Origin: Actinomycetota bacterium | GTDB lineage: Bacteria; Actinomycetota; Actinomycetes; Nanopelagicales; Nanopelagicaceae | Assembly (NCBI GenBank): GCA_009698445.1 | Contig: WLQG01000005.1 | Location: 1 to 49,232 of the forward strand | Length of the DNA stretch: 49,232 nucleotides | Direction: 5' to 3' | In this document: positions 14,516 through 23,523 of the stretch, piece after piece | Layout of the letters: each line of letters begins with the position of its first letter | Numbering within the stretch: position 1 is the first letter of the stretch | The notes under the pieces: model-generated | What the model saw: the letters and a program-made list of their open reading frames with translations, nothing else | Database searches by the model: none | Told to the model about the DNA's origin: nothing | Position numbers and translations under genes: made by a program

Positions 14516-15904
14516 CTAATTATGCTTTCTAACCTTTTTATCTACCACCTCATTTTTGACTGCAAATGATTTGGTTTTTATTTTATGGATAAGTGCGAAA
14601 TACCCAAGGACTTGTAAGAAAAGACTTAATGGCATTGTTGGTAGCCGAAAGCGGTGATCGCCAATAGTTGCGATAGATATGAGCCAAGAAAGCACAACTG
14701 GAGTAAAGGCCAAATAGGCCAGAATTGATTGCATACCTTTCATAGATCGAAGCCAGAAGAAACCTATAAAAAATAATGAAATACACATTAATACCCAAAG
14801 AAATGACACCACTTTACCGAAAGTCTTATAGACAAAGTCTTTTCCAGCAGGGCTGGTGTGAGCAATATTTATTATCGGGTCAATCTTTAGCCACGGATTT
14901 CTGGCCATAGTTCCGTTACCTAAAGGACCAGACCATGGAGACCAGAAGTACCACGCCTTATTAATTGCTAAATGAAAGGTTTTAACGGGGTTGGCTGCAT
15001 ACCAACTAAGAACACATTTAACTAAATCGTTATCTTCTACAACAATTGCAGGTGGAACAGGATCACATGGAACTTCAAGGCCTGAATGGGAATAACCACC
15101 AGAAGTTGATTCCCCAGCACCAAGGCGCATGGTTACTCCCAGATTTGTTGAGATAACAGATTTTTGAATAGCTTGCGAATTGCGTTGTATGAGAATTGCT
15201 GGGGCAATTGTCATAATTGCGATTACGCCTATGAGCACCATGGCTTGAGCTTTTTTGCCTTGTGTGATGAGCGCCCACATAACAGCAAAGACAACCGAAG
15301 TTAAAATCCATCGTGGTTGCATGAAAGTTGCCAGAAAAGAAAAGAGTCCTACAAGAGAGATATTTTTTACTAACTCGATATTAGTGTTCTGTCTTTGTGA
15401 TTTTAAGATGAGACCAACAATCATCAACATGCAGGATGCGATCGGACTTTCGTATCCCACAGCTAAGGAACTCAAGGAAAGTGTGGGATTGAAAGTCAGT
15501 GCCATGCCAATCAGAAACATGTATGGCTGCAACTGGGTACCTCGCAGTTGCTTGAGGAAGAAATAGGATGAATAGGCATAAAAAAGACTTTGTATAATTG
15601 AAAGTAGCCACAAACTATTAGCTAAAGATATTTTGGCCAGAAACCAAATCAGAATGGGATAGCCAGCAGGCCAAAAAGACAAGACATCTTTATCGCTGAA
15701 ATAGCCCTGATTCAGTAAGCCTTCCACTCCAGAAAGATAGTTTTCTCCGTCAGCGCCCAACCAGGCCCCGCCACCCACAATGTTTGCCATTGTGATCATT
15801 TTGATCAGAAACCCAGTTGCAGGTATTAACACTAAGTAAAAGCCGACCTTGCCCACGTGTGAACCGTCGGGCCTTGATCTGTAGCCATTAGATCGTGTTG
15901 CCAT
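14516..15904 (-). CDS. GT-C-type membrane glycosyltransferase (GT39/ArnT-like)
   Basis: About 462 residues with roughly ten membrane helices. After the first helix an extracytoplasmic loop carries LGADGENYLSGVEGLL, in which D-x-E is the catalytic acidic motif position of lipid-linked sugar GT-C enzymes. It is followed by SFWPAGYPILIWFLA, a 'P.g.p' turn typical of PMT/ArnT families. Such enzymes use polyprenyl-phosphate sugars outside the membrane to glycosylate proteins, lipids or glycans. The start is placed at ATG 15904, 11 residues inside the longest frame, because AGGGGG lies 7-12 nt upstream of it. It converges on the secreted-protein pair and is divergent from the SDR gene. Confidence 0.75.
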   Translation of the reverse strand: MATRSNGYRSRPDGSHVGKVGFYLVLIPATGFLIKMITMANIVGGGAWLGADGENYLSGVEGLLNQGYFSDKDVLSFWPAGYPILIWFLAKISLANSLWLLSIIQSLFYAYSSYFFLKQLRGTQLQPYMFLIGMALTFNPTLSLSSLAVGYESPIASCMLMIVGLILKSQRQNTNIELVKNISLVGLFSFLATFMQPRWILTSVVFAVMWALITQGKKAQAMVLIGVIAIMTIAPAILIQRNSQAIQKSVISTNLGVTMRLGAGESTSGGYSHSGLEVPCDPVPPAIVVEDNDLVKCVLSWYAANPVKTFHLAINKAWYFWSPWSGPLGNGTMARNPWLKIDPIINIAHTSPAGKDFVYKTFGKVVSFLWVLMCISLFFIGFFWLRSMKGMQSILAYLAFTPVVLSWLISIATIGDHRFRLPTMPLSLFLQVLGYFALIHKIKTKSFAVKNEVVDKKVRKHN

Positions 15905-16019
15905 ATGAGAAGACCCCCTAAGCCAATGAGGGTACAACCCGAATAGATTGTTTTCTCAAATTCCAATGAGGTGTTAACCCAATAATTGCTTCATTCTGGG
16001 CCAATCTTGGCAATTGTCG

Positions 16020-16025
16020 TAAAGT
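16020..16025 (+). promoter_or_regulatory. -10 box for SDR gene (leaderless type)
   Basis: TAAAGT followed by 6 nt and the ATG at 16032; no Shine-Dalgarno is visible. Confidence 0.45.
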
Positions 16026-16031
16026 GCTCTA

Positions 16032-16784
16032 ATGACTAATCGCACAATACTTATTACGGGTGGCTCACGAGGAATTGGTGCTGCTATTGCTCATGAATTT
16101 GCAGCGGCCGGTGATCGAGTAGCTGTTCATTATTCTTCTGCTGCCACAGATGCCCAAAAAGTTGTTGATTCACTTGCTGGCAGCGGCCACATCATTGTTC
16201 AAGCCGACCTGCGAGATCCTGAAGCAATCAAAGCAATGGTTGATTCTGTTGCACAAGAGTTTGGTGTTATCGATGTCCTGATTAATAATGCGGGGGTCTT
16301 CTTTGATCACCCAATTGAAAGCTCTACCTATCAAGAATGGCAACAAGCATGGTCAGATACTTTGGGCGTTAATTTAATAGGTGCTGCAAATGTGACCTGG
16401 TGCGCGCTGCAATATATGCCCAAGAACTCAACGTCCAGAATCGTGAACATTGGTTCGCGCGGAGCTTTTAGAGGCGAACCTGTTAGTCCCGCATACGGTG
16501 CATCAAAAGCGGCAATTGTTGCTTTCGGCCAATCGATCGCCCAAGCTTTAGCGCCTATGAAAATAGGTGTGACAACGTTGGCGCCAGGTTTTGTAGAAAC
16601 TGATATGGCAGCGCGATTATTGGATGGTCCAGAAGGTGATGGCATTCGTGCCCAGAGTCCATTTAATCGAGTTGCAAGACCCGAAGAGTTAGCCAAAGCT
16701 GTCCACTTCTTGGCCTCGGCCGAGAGTGAATGGGCCAGCGGAGCAGTTCTAGATTTCAACGGGGCGTCGTATTTAAGAATGTAG
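16032..16784 (+). CDS. SDR-family oxidoreductase (FabG-like)
   Basis: 250 residues, the standard length for a classical short-chain dehydrogenase. The NAD(P) site GGSRGIG lies at 10-16, ADLRD and NNAG at 85-88, and the catalytic triad is S142 (NIGSRGAF), Y155 and K159 (YGASK). LAPGFVETDM is the substrate-loop start and the C-terminus reads ASGAVLDFNGASYLRM. The family includes 3-oxoacyl-ACP reductases and many sugar or alcohol dehydrogenases; an H-Y-S after the second strand favours NADPH weakly. It stands alone, so a fatty-acid role cannot be assumed. Confidence 0.85.
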   Translation: MTNRTILITGGSRGIGAAIAHEFAAAGDRVAVHYSSAATDAQKVVDSLAGSGHIIVQADLRDPEAIKAMVDSVAQEFGVIDVLINNAGVFFDHPIESSTYQEWQQAWSDTLGVNLIGAANVTWCALQYMPKNSTSRIVNIGSRGAFRGEPVSPAYGASKAAIVAFGQSIAQALAPMKIGVTTLAPGFVETDMAARLLDGPEGDGIRAQSPFNRVARPEELAKAVHFLASAESEWASGAVLDFNGASYLRM

Positions 16785-17057
16785 GGCCCATTGGGCTGTC
16801 TTAGGGCCCCCGTCTGCTCAACACGCTCAAAAACCCTCAATACCGGCTTTAGGCTTGCCTATCCCATAGACTTAAGACCTGATTCCGGCAGGGTTGTTTA
16901 ACGCTGCCATTCGGCGAAAGCCCTGCATGCACCTTCCCCCCATATATATAGGTAAAAATAAATCCGCAAAGGGCACAACATTTGCCCCCCAGCGGTGTCT
17001 TAACTAATAGAGGGCAAGACGTTGCTCTTCTTAATCAAACTCGCGGGAGTTACTTAA
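16785..17057. other. 273-nt leader region of the sigma-factor gene
   Basis: No gene found. The left part has GGGCCC-rich short repeats just after the SDR stop that may fold. The middle has C-rich and TATATATA tracts. A good Shine-Dalgarno (GGGAG, 17045-17049) precedes the sigma ATG. A promoter lies somewhere here, but I cannot choose a hexamer pair with confidence. Confidence 0.5.
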
Positions 17058-18476
17058 ATGGCACTATTAAAGTCAAAGGCAGCGAAACAAGCTGCACAGA
17101 CTGCTGCCACCCGCATTCTTGAAGCTGCCCCCGCATCAGCTCAGGGCTCTGCTGCAGACTGGTCTATCTCTCAGCTCTCAGCGCTCTACACAGAACACCG
17201 CACACAGCTTGTTTCTCAATCACGCCGAATCACCCGCGATGAGGCAGAAGCTAATGAAGTAGTACAGGAAGCATTCCTTAAGTTCATGCTTGCTGCCCCT
17301 GAGCTAGATACGGCAGATCGCGCGATTGCATACCTTCGTACATCTGTTACCAATATTTCTCTCAACATCATCCGCGCTCGCGGAGCACGTCCTAACTTGG
17401 TTGCAATTGATGCTGACACAACCCAGGAGCGCTTGAACGAGATTGCATCTGAGAACCACATAGATCTAGATACCTCTATTACTGCAGCCGAAGATGCCGC
17501 GATTATCCGCGAAGCTCTTTCACGTTTAACTTCAGATCAGCGCACAGCGTTGGTTATGTGGGAAATGGAAGGCCGCACAACAGAGGAAATCGCAACTGCG
17601 CTAAACACAACTCCTGCAAATGTTCGCCACATCTTGGTGCGCGCTCGCAAGTCAATGGTTCGCGTTCTTGAAGACTGGGTTGTTGATGAAGCCACTGGCC
17701 TCACTGCATTAAACGCACTTTCAACTACTTACAAGAAAGCTGCGCAGATTGCACAGAAGTCTTCAAAGGCTGCACTTTCACTTCTCCTTGTTATTACAGC
17801 TTTCCTTGGCTTTAACTCAATGACTGGCAATGAAGGAAGTATTGTTTCAACAATCCCTTCAATCTCAGGTGTTGCGGGAAATACTCCTTCAACTGCTGCA
17901 AGTCAGTCACCATCAGCTGCAGCAAAGGCTGCAGCCACTGCTGCTGCGAAGAAGGCAAACGCAGCTGCTCTTAATGCAAAGATTGCTGCTCTTACATTCT
18001 TTGGTCTAGATAAAGAAGGCGTACCAACTGGCTTTAGCGTTACAGATGCCAGCAACGTTTCAGGCGTTGCCCGCTTAACTGCTGGCACAGTATCTCTAGG
18101 CACCGATGGCCTTGTCATCAACAACCAATTCTTAACTGGCTCGGTTGGTCCAAACATTTTGATCGATCAAGTAATCACTGTCGATGCCACAGGGACCCAC
18201 TACACCACTAATGGCGTAAACGTTGGGTTTGGTGGTGGATGGAACGCAGTTGAAGTTAACTCAATCGATTCAACTGTAGATCGCCTATCAAATGGCAAGT
18301 ACCTAGTAACCGCCACATTCCATATCGGTTACTTAATGCCAACAGATTTCGTAATCCCAACCGGAAGCCGTGGCTATGACCTAGCTGATGCGCCTAAAGA
18401 GATTACGACCCGCATTCTTTTGAATGCAGGAAAGTCACAAGTACTAGCGCAAGCGGTGCAGGTGACAAATAAATAA
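17058..18476 (+). CDS. ECF-type sigma factor fused to a membrane helix and exported domain
   Basis: 472 residues. Region 2 spans about 40-105 (RDEAEANEVVQEAFLKFM, the core-RNAP and -10 binding helices). Region 4 spans about 150-203 (REALSRLTSDQRTALVMWEMEGRTTEEIATALNTTPANVRHILVRARKSM, a full helix-turn-helix). The chain then continues through a linker to one hydrophobic helix at about 238-255 (AALSLLLVITAFLGFNSM), an Ala/Ser/Lys-rich stalk to about 310 and a 160-residue C-terminal domain rich in beta strands that should lie outside. No zinc-finger anti-sigma motif is present. Ordinary ECF factors are 180-200 residues and soluble. The sigma part is thus tethered to the membrane and probably needs proteolysis or an outside signal to act. 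The S-layer-like gene starts 138 nt downstream. RBS GGGAG, 8-nt spacer. Confidence 0.85.
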   Translation: MALLKSKAAKQAAQTAATRILEAAPASAQGSAADWSISQLSALYTEHRTQLVSQSRRITRDEAEANEVVQEAFLKFMLAAPELDTADRAIAYLRTSVTNISLNIIRARGARPNLVAIDADTTQERLNEIASENHIDLDTSITAAEDAAIIREALSRLTSDQRTALVMWEMEGRTTEEIATALNTTPANVRHILVRARKSMVRVLEDWVVDEATGLTALNALSTTYKKAAQIAQKSSKAALSLLLVITAFLGFNSMTGNEGSIVSTIPSISGVAGNTPSTAASQSPSAAAKAAATAAAKKANAAALNAKIAALTFFGLDKEGVPTGFSVTDASNVSGVARLTAGTVSLGTDGLVINNQFLTGSVGPNILIDQVITVDATGTHYTTNGVNVGFGGGWNAVEVNSIDSTVDRLSNGKYLVTATFHIGYLMPTDFVIPTGSRGYDLADAPKEITTRILLNAGKSQVLAQAVQVTNK

Positions 18477-18519
18477 ATAGGTTTCCTCGCCGCGTCCGGA
18501 TACACGGTGGGGAATTTGG

Positions 18520-18540
18520 TGAATCAGCACGTGCGATTCA
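18520..18540. promoter_or_regulatory. Palindrome in S-layer leader: TGAATC-GCACGTGC-GATTCA
   Basis: Arms TGAATC and GATTCA flank GCACGTGC, with one extra A in the left half. It could be a dimeric regulator site or an RNA hairpin in the leader of the surface-protein gene. Confidence 0.5.
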
Positions 18541-18546
18541 TCGAAC

Positions 18547-18566
18547 TGAGTTAAGAAATTAACTCA
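18547..18566 (+). repeat. 8-bp hairpin with GAAA tetraloop
   Basis: TGAGTTAA, GAAA, TTAACTCA: a perfect stem with a stable GNRA loop in the 5' leader of the S-layer-like gene. Confidence 0.65.
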
Positions 18567-18575
18567 AAGCCAAGT

Positions 18576-18590
18576 TCAGGAAATTCCTGA
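18576..18590. repeat. Inverted repeat TCAGGAA-A-TTCCTGA
   Basis: 7-bp perfect inverted repeat, the third in the 100 nt before the S-layer-like start codon. The ribosome-binding site AAAGGA at 18604-18609 lies outside it. Confidence 0.55.
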
Positions 18591-18614
18591 TCTTGACTAA
18601 TCGAAAGGAAACAA

Positions 18615-20507
18615 ATGTCTACAAAGACAACTTTCAAGCGCGTAGCGCTTGTAGCAGTTGCTGCGATGGGCCTCGGAATGGTTTCGACTGTTTCAGCTAA
18701 CGCAGCTGCTTATACGGGAACTGTAGCCTATTCAGGCTTCAGCGTAACTGGCGCATATGCCGGTACAGGAACAACTGCTGGAACTCAGGTAGTTGGCGGA
18801 ACAGCAACTCTTACTTGGACAGTTACAGGTGTAGATGTTTCAGCTGCAGCAGCATCTGTAGCAACTATCTCAACAACTGGAGTTGGAACGATTACTTCAG
18901 CTTCTGTTGATGGCGATGGAACTACAGCTACTCACGATCCATCAATTTCAGCTGCAGGAAATGCAACTGCAGTCAGTGCTGCAACAGGCTTAACATTTCC
19001 TAATACAACCATTCAGTGGAATGGTGCTTACGGCAATACTGGTATCGCTGCCGGTGAAACAGAAGTGGTTACATTTACTGTTACATCTACTGTAGCTGGC
19101 ACACAAACATTCACTTCAACTCTTTTGAATTCAAGTGGAACACCAATTGCTACAAAGACAGCGACAATTACATGGGGTGCAGCTACATCAACAGCACTTT
19201 CAACAACTAACTCATATCTTTCTGTGCAAAATACAACATGCGTAGCAGCAGGTGCTTCACACGCTGCTGATGTTGTGGCTGCATATGCACAAGAAGATGG
19301 AGTTGCTACAGCAACTGCCAAGGTCTGTGCTTATGTTCGCGATGCAAGCGGAAACTTGATGAGCAACGGAACTGCCTATATCACTGTAGATAAGGGTACG
19401 CTCAATGCATACTCTTCAACAGTTACAGATGGTGTACTTGCAACAGCAATTACTTGGACTGCGAATGCTGCATATCCAGGTTCTGCAAAGGTAACAATCA
19501 CTGTTGTAGATGCTGCAAGCAATGTTGGGACACTGTCACAAACATTCGCGTGGTTAGGTGGAACTCCAGCTACTCTTGCCCTCGCTAACAGCTATTACTC
19601 ATCAGCTGCTGGTGGAACAATGCAAACTGTTTATACAACTAACGTCGCTACAGACGGCGGAAAGCTCCGTGCGCTTCTTTTGACATACAAAGATGCAAAC
19701 GGAAATGTAATCTCAGGTCATGGCGACGCTAATCTCGCTTGGACTATAGATTCATCAGGTACAGCAACAGCCCCAACCGCTCGTACATCTGATTCATTAG
19801 GTGCAACAGTGGCAATGGCGTCTTCTGCAAGCCGATTCCTAATTTCAGGTGGAGACCTTGTATCTGTTGACTGTTCAGCTTCATCAAGTTATGAGAAGTT
19901 AACAATTACTGCATGGTCAAAGAACTCAGCTGCAGCTTGGATCAGTTCAAACTCAGTTGATTACTACTGCGCATCAGGAACTGTTGCAACTGTTTCAGTA
20001 ACACCTGCTGCAACGACTGTTGCTAAGGCTGGCAATACAACTGTTAACGTTGAAGCCAAGGATGCCAATGGCTACCCAGTACCAGATGGAACTTCTGTTT
20101 CATTAACTGCTACAAATGGATCAGCGATCAACACACCAGTAACAACAACAACTAACGGTAAATTCTCAACTGCAGCTGTATTCTCAGCTTCATCAGGAGA
20201 TAGCCAGTCAGTTGTTTCAGCAACAGCTGGAAAAATTACAGCGTCTTCAACAATTACTGTTGGTAGTGGTGAAGATACTGCAGCCGCAGATGCAGCCGCA
20301 GAAGCAACTGATGCAGCTAACGCAGCAACTGATGCAGCTAACGCTGCAGCAGAAGCAGCAGATGCAGCAACAGCTGCAGCACAAGATGCAGCAGATGCTG
20401 TTGCAGCTTTGTCTGCTCAGGTTTCAACAATGATCTCAGCTCTAAAGGCTCAGTTAACATCATTGACAAACCTAGTAATCAAGATCCAGAAGAAGGTAAA
20501 GGCATAA
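18615..20507 (+). CDS. S-layer-like surface protein with Ig-like domains and C-terminal coiled coil
   Basis: 630 residues. Signal peptide FKRVALVAVAAMGLGMVSTVSANA. The mature protein is dominated by Ala, Thr, Ser and Val, with repeated beta-sandwich (Big/invasin-like) stretches such as 'vtvvDaaGN..t' and VNVEAKDANGYPVPDGTSVSLTATNG near 480-505. There are a few cysteines (TTCVAAG, KVCAYV, DCSAS, YYCASG). From about 555 an Ala/Asp heptad region forms a long coiled coil, ending in QVSTMISALKAQLTSL and NLVIKIQKKVKA. Composition, size, strong RBS (AAAGGA) and structured leader fit an abundant surface-layer protein. A similar coiled-coil plus Lys-rich end occurs in the protein at 41614. It lies directly downstream of the membrane-fused sigma factor and is likely its target (inference). 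Confidence 0.75.
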   Translation: MSTKTTFKRVALVAVAAMGLGMVSTVSANAAAYTGTVAYSGFSVTGAYAGTGTTAGTQVVGGTATLTWTVTGVDVSAAAASVATISTTGVGTITSASVDGDGTTATHDPSISAAGNATAVSAATGLTFPNTTIQWNGAYGNTGIAAGETEVVTFTVTSTVAGTQTFTSTLLNSSGTPIATKTATITWGAATSTALSTTNSYLSVQNTTCVAAGASHAADVVAAYAQEDGVATATAKVCAYVRDASGNLMSNGTAYITVDKGTLNAYSSTVTDGVLATAITWTANAAYPGSAKVTITVVDAASNVGTLSQTFAWLGGTPATLALANSYYSSAAGGTMQTVYTTNVATDGGKLRALLLTYKDANGNVISGHGDANLAWTIDSSGTATAPTARTSDSLGATVAMASSASRFLISGGDLVSVDCSASSSYEKLTITAWSKNSAAAWISSNSVDYYCASGTVATVSVTPAATTVAKAGNTTVNVEAKDANGYPVPDGTSVSLTATNGSAINTPVTTTTNGKFSTAAVFSASSGDSQSVVSATAGKITASSTITVGSGEDTAAADAAAEATDAANAATDAANAAAEAADAATAAAQDAADAVAALSAQVSTMISALKAQLTSLTNLVIKIQKKVKA

Positions 20508-20528
20508 TTAATCCAGTAATGGATTAAT
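20508..20528 (+). repeat. Hairpin after the S-layer-like gene
   Basis: TTAATCC and GGATTAA pair around AGTAAT just after the stop codon; it may protect the mRNA 3' end upstream of the main terminator. Confidence 0.45.
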
Positions 20529-20558
20529 TAACCCGGATCCTTAAACAGATCTAGAATC

Positions 20559-20594
20559 GAAACCCGGTTCCCACTTCGGTGGGGGCCGGGTTTC
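20559..20594 (+). terminator. Intrinsic terminator of the S-layer-like gene
   Basis: GAAACCCGG (20559-20567) pairs with CCGGGTTTC (20586-20594) around a C/G-rich inner stem. The stem is strong but the T tract is short. Confidence 0.7.
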
Positions 20595-20629
20595 GTGCAT
20601 CTGAAAGGGGGATTCAGTACCCTTCTCTT

Positions 20630-22315
20630 ATGGTAAAAGGTATTAGCCCGGTACTTAAGCAATTACTTATAGCCGTTTTAGTATTTTCATCTTTATCCTT
20701 AACGCCTTGGTGGACGGTGGATGCTCTTAATCTACCGAAATTTGTGGTAATTATTTCTATTGGGTTTACCATTTTTTTGTTAGCTATAACAAATGTTCAT
20801 ACACTCGATTATAGAAAATACAAAAATCTCTTAATTGTTCTTGCATTATTTGATTCATGGTTAGTAATTGTCTTGTTTTTTTCAGGATCCGGAATTAGTG
20901 AGCAATTCTTTGGTGCTCCAGGGCGAAATACTGGATTTTTAACTTACTTTGCACTCTCATTTTTATTGTTCGCCGCTGCTGTAGTTTCGGACCCTTTAAT
21001 CACCGAAAGCTTTATAAGGGTTTTGATTTTTATTGGCCTGATCTCTTGTGCTTATGGTTTGTTGCAAATTTATGGGAAAGATCCAATTAGCTGGTCGAAT
21101 GTTCACTCACCAGTAGTCGGTTTCGTTGGAAACCCAGATTTTCAGTCCTCACTTCTCGGACTTATTGCAATTTTAGCACTTTCAAGTGCCATTAGTCCGG
21201 GAATTACTATTGGCCTTCGAATTATGCTGCTAATTTTCGTCTTAGCCAGCTTGTTCGAGATTTACAAAACAAACGCAATTCAAGGATTTCTTGTATTTGC
21301 ATTTGGGCTTCTTACATATTGTCATATTCTTTTCTATGAAAAATACGGCCGAAGAATTGGAATAAGCTCTTTCTTATTAACAGTACCATTTGTAACACTG
21401 GCTTTTTTAGGAATGTTGAATAAAGGCCCTCTTTCAAGTCTTCTATACAAGCCGTCTATAACCTATCGAGGAGATTATTGGCGTGCTGGTTGGGAAATGA
21501 CACGGTCGCATCCATTATTTGGAGTGGGTCTTGATGGGTATGGTGATTGGTATAGGCGCAGCCGCACGATTGAAGCAACGATACGAAGAGGGCCCGAGAT
21601 TGTAAGTACCTCCGCGCACAACGTCGTCCTCGACCTCTTATCCGGCGGTGGCTTCTTGCTTGGCTTCTTATATGTGGTCATAATCATTTTTACTCTTTTG
21701 AGTGCATTCAGAATCATTGGAAGAAGCCGAGCACTCGATCCACACATAGCAATAATTTTTAGTGCGTGGATAGGTTATCAATCCCAATCAATGGTCAGTA
21801 TTAATCAGTTAAGCCTTGCTACCATAGGATGGACTCTTTCAGGATTAATAATAGGCTATGAGATAAATACACGACCGCCAAAAGCCCTTGTGCCGAAGAA
21901 GAATAACTTGTCATTCAAAAACAATCGTGTTTTGGATGTCAAATTGTCTAAAACCAGAATTATAGTTTTAACTTGTGTTGGTCTATGCGTTGGATCGCTA
22001 ATTGCCCTACCACCCTTTTATAATTCAGTAAAATTCAAACAGTCCATACAAAATGGAAATGTTAAGGAATTAACTGAGAGCGCTCTCGCTACCCCTTTAG
22101 ATTTAAGGCGTATGACTTCCGTAGCGCTGAATTTTCGAGACAATCATCTCGACGAATTATCGTTAAATATTATGAGGAGAGCGATAACAGAATTTCCGGA
22201 CTCCTTTGATGCTTGGAAGGTCTACTCAGAAATTATAGGAATATCGAATTCACAAAAGGCTCAAGCGGTAGCTGAAATGAAGCGCCTAGATCCGCACAAT
22301 CCAGATTTGAAATAA
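20630..22315 (+). CDS. O-antigen ligase/polymerase-like membrane protein (Wzy_C)
   Basis: About 562 residues from the ATG at 20630 (an earlier in-frame start at 20579 falls inside the preceding terminator). Roughly ten to twelve membrane helices. The large periplasmic-type loop has the Wzy_C signature: HPLFGVGLDGYGDWYRRSR and STSAHNVVLDLLSGGGFLLGF (GxG...R and HN...L motifs). The C-terminal 90 residues are TPR-like helices (TSVALNFRDNHLDELSLNIMRRAITEFPDSFDAWKVY, ending in RLDPHNPDLK), as in ligases and polymerases with a TPR tail. It likely joins repeat units or attaches a finished glycan to its acceptor. It begins the second glycan locus. Confidence 0.83.
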   Translation: MVKGISPVLKQLLIAVLVFSSLSLTPWWTVDALNLPKFVVIISIGFTIFLLAITNVHTLDYRKYKNLLIVLALFDSWLVIVLFFSGSGISEQFFGAPGRNTGFLTYFALSFLLFAAAVVSDPLITESFIRVLIFIGLISCAYGLLQIYGKDPISWSNVHSPVVGFVGNPDFQSSLLGLIAILALSSAISPGITIGLRIMLLIFVLASLFEIYKTNAIQGFLVFAFGLLTYCHILFYEKYGRRIGISSFLLTVPFVTLAFLGMLNKGPLSSLLYKPSITYRGDYWRAGWEMTRSHPLFGVGLDGYGDWYRRSRTIEATIRRGPEIVSTSAHNVVLDLLSGGGFLLGFLYVVIIIFTLLSAFRIIGRSRALDPHIAIIFSAWIGYQSQSMVSINQLSLATIGWTLSGLIIGYEINTRPPKALVPKKNNLSFKNNRVLDVKLSKTRIIVLTCVGLCVGSLIALPPFYNSVKFKQSIQNGNVKELTESALATPLDLRRMTSVALNFRDNHLDELSLNIMRRAITEFPDSFDAWKVYSEIIGISNSQKAQAVAEMKRLDPHNPDLK

Positions 22316-22320
22316 GTCGG

Positions 22321-22326
22321 TAATCT
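22321..22326 (+). promoter_or_regulatory. -10 box for nucleotide-sugar dehydrogenase (leaderless type)
   Basis: TAATCT, then 6 nt, then ATG at 22333. It lies 6 nt after the upstream stop, so this gene has its own promoter. Confidence 0.45.
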
Positions 22327-22332
22327 AACCCA

Positions 22333-23523
22333 ATGCGTGTAGCGATTATCGGTCAAGGCTATGTAGGGCTAACTATTGGCGTTGGCGCAGCAGGTGCCGG
22401 GCACAACGTTATTGGCTTTGATGTGAATCCTAAATTAGTTGCTGAGTTAAATTCTGGACAATCACACATTGAGGGAATTTCTAACTCACAAGTGGCCGGT
22501 TTTATTAAGACAGGTTCCTATAAAGCAACTACTGATGCTGCTTTACTAAATGGCTGCGAAGCTATTGTTATTGCCGTACCGACGCCGTTAACAGATGATA
22601 GAGAACCAGATTTATCCTTTATTCACGCAGCTGTAGAAATGATCCAAAAGAATGTGAAAACTCCAGCGCTAGTAGTAAATGAATCGACGTCATACCCGGG
22701 CACATTGCGCAATGAAATTGCGGCACGTATCACTGGTGTTGACCACATATATGCATCATCACCAGAGCGAGTGGATCCTGGCAATGCCCAGTGGGGAACC
22801 AAGAACACACCGCGCTTGATTGGTGGATTAACGAGCGATGCAGTGACAAAGGCAAAAGAATTTTACTCATCCTTTTGTGACACAGTAATTGAAGTTTCAT
22901 CTCCAGAGGTAGCAGAAGCCGCCAAGATATTTGAAAATACATTTAGACAGGTAAACATCGCTCTCGTAAATGAATTTGCCCAGATTGCTGATGCCCTGGG
23001 TATTTCTGGCCGTGAAGTACTAGATGCTGCAGCCACAAAACCTTACGGATTTATGGAGTTCAATCCTGGACCAGGAGTAGGTGGGCATTGCATTCCGGTA
23101 GATCCATCGTATTTGGCATATGTAGCAAATGAAGTTGGCGTGCCTGCAACATTTATTAAACGAGCAAATGAAGTTAACTTGGCGATGCCGGCATATGTTG
23201 TTAAGCGCGTTATTGCAGGTGCTGGCGGAGATTTAAAGGGCAAGTCAGTAGTTGTAGTGGGTGTTTCTTATAAAGCTAATGTTGCAGACACTAGAGAGAC
23301 TCCAGCAGCGGCAGTGATTGATTTGCTGCGCCAAGCCGGGGCAGTTGTAAGTTGGCATGATCCACTTGTTAAAGCCTGGCGAGGTGAAGAAAGCGATGAA
23401 TTAGGTGCATACGATGTTGCCGTAGTTGTGACTAAACATGATGTGGTTCTAGAGGCAGATATTAAGAAATCGGCTTATATTTTTGACTGCACTGGATCAC
23501 TTGCGGGGGTAGACGGGATTTAA
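22333..23523 (+). CDS. UDP-sugar (UDP-Glc/GlcNAc/ManNAc-type) 6-dehydrogenase
   Basis: Four-electron oxidation of the C6 of a UDP-hexose to the uronic acid, using two NAD+. Residues: NAD site GQGYVG at 7-12, AVPTP at 81-85, NEST near 116-119 and the substrate helix FENTFRQVNIALVNEFA. The catalytic cysteine is C253 in GVGGHCIPVDPSYL. The C-terminal domain includes VVVVGVSYKANVADTRETPA. NTFRQVNIALVNE and HCIPVDP place it nearer WecC/WbpA/TviB-type UDP-HexNAc dehydrogenases than UDP-glucose dehydrogenase. 396 residues is typical. It converges with the epimerase gene, sharing 4 bases at the stop codons, and likely feeds it. Confidence 0.88.
   Translation: MRVAIIGQGYVGLTIGVGAAGAGHNVIGFDVNPKLVAELNSGQSHIEGISNSQVAGFIKTGSYKATTDAALLNGCEAIVIAVPTPLTDDREPDLSFIHAAVEMIQKNVKTPALVVNESTSYPGTLRNEIAARITGVDHIYASSPERVDPGNAQWGTKNTPRLIGGLTSDAVTKAKEFYSSFCDTVIEVSSPEVAEAAKIFENTFRQVNIALVNEFAQIADALGISGREVLDAAATKPYGFMEFNPGPGVGGHCIPVDPSYLAYVANEVGVPATFIKRANEVNLAMPAYVVKRVIAGAGGDLKGKSVVVVGVSYKANVADTRETPAAAVIDLLRQAGAVVSWHDPLVKAWRGEESDELGAYDVAVVVTKHDVVLEADIKKSAYIFDCTGSLAGVDGI

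Noticed and set aside
16999-18601. Shared CTTRACTAAT sequence upstream of the sigma gene (16999) and the S-layer gene (18592) as a sigma target site
   Set aside because: The distance to the start codons differs (50 versus 14 nt), and the second would lie inside the leader; a 10-mer with one mismatch can be chance.
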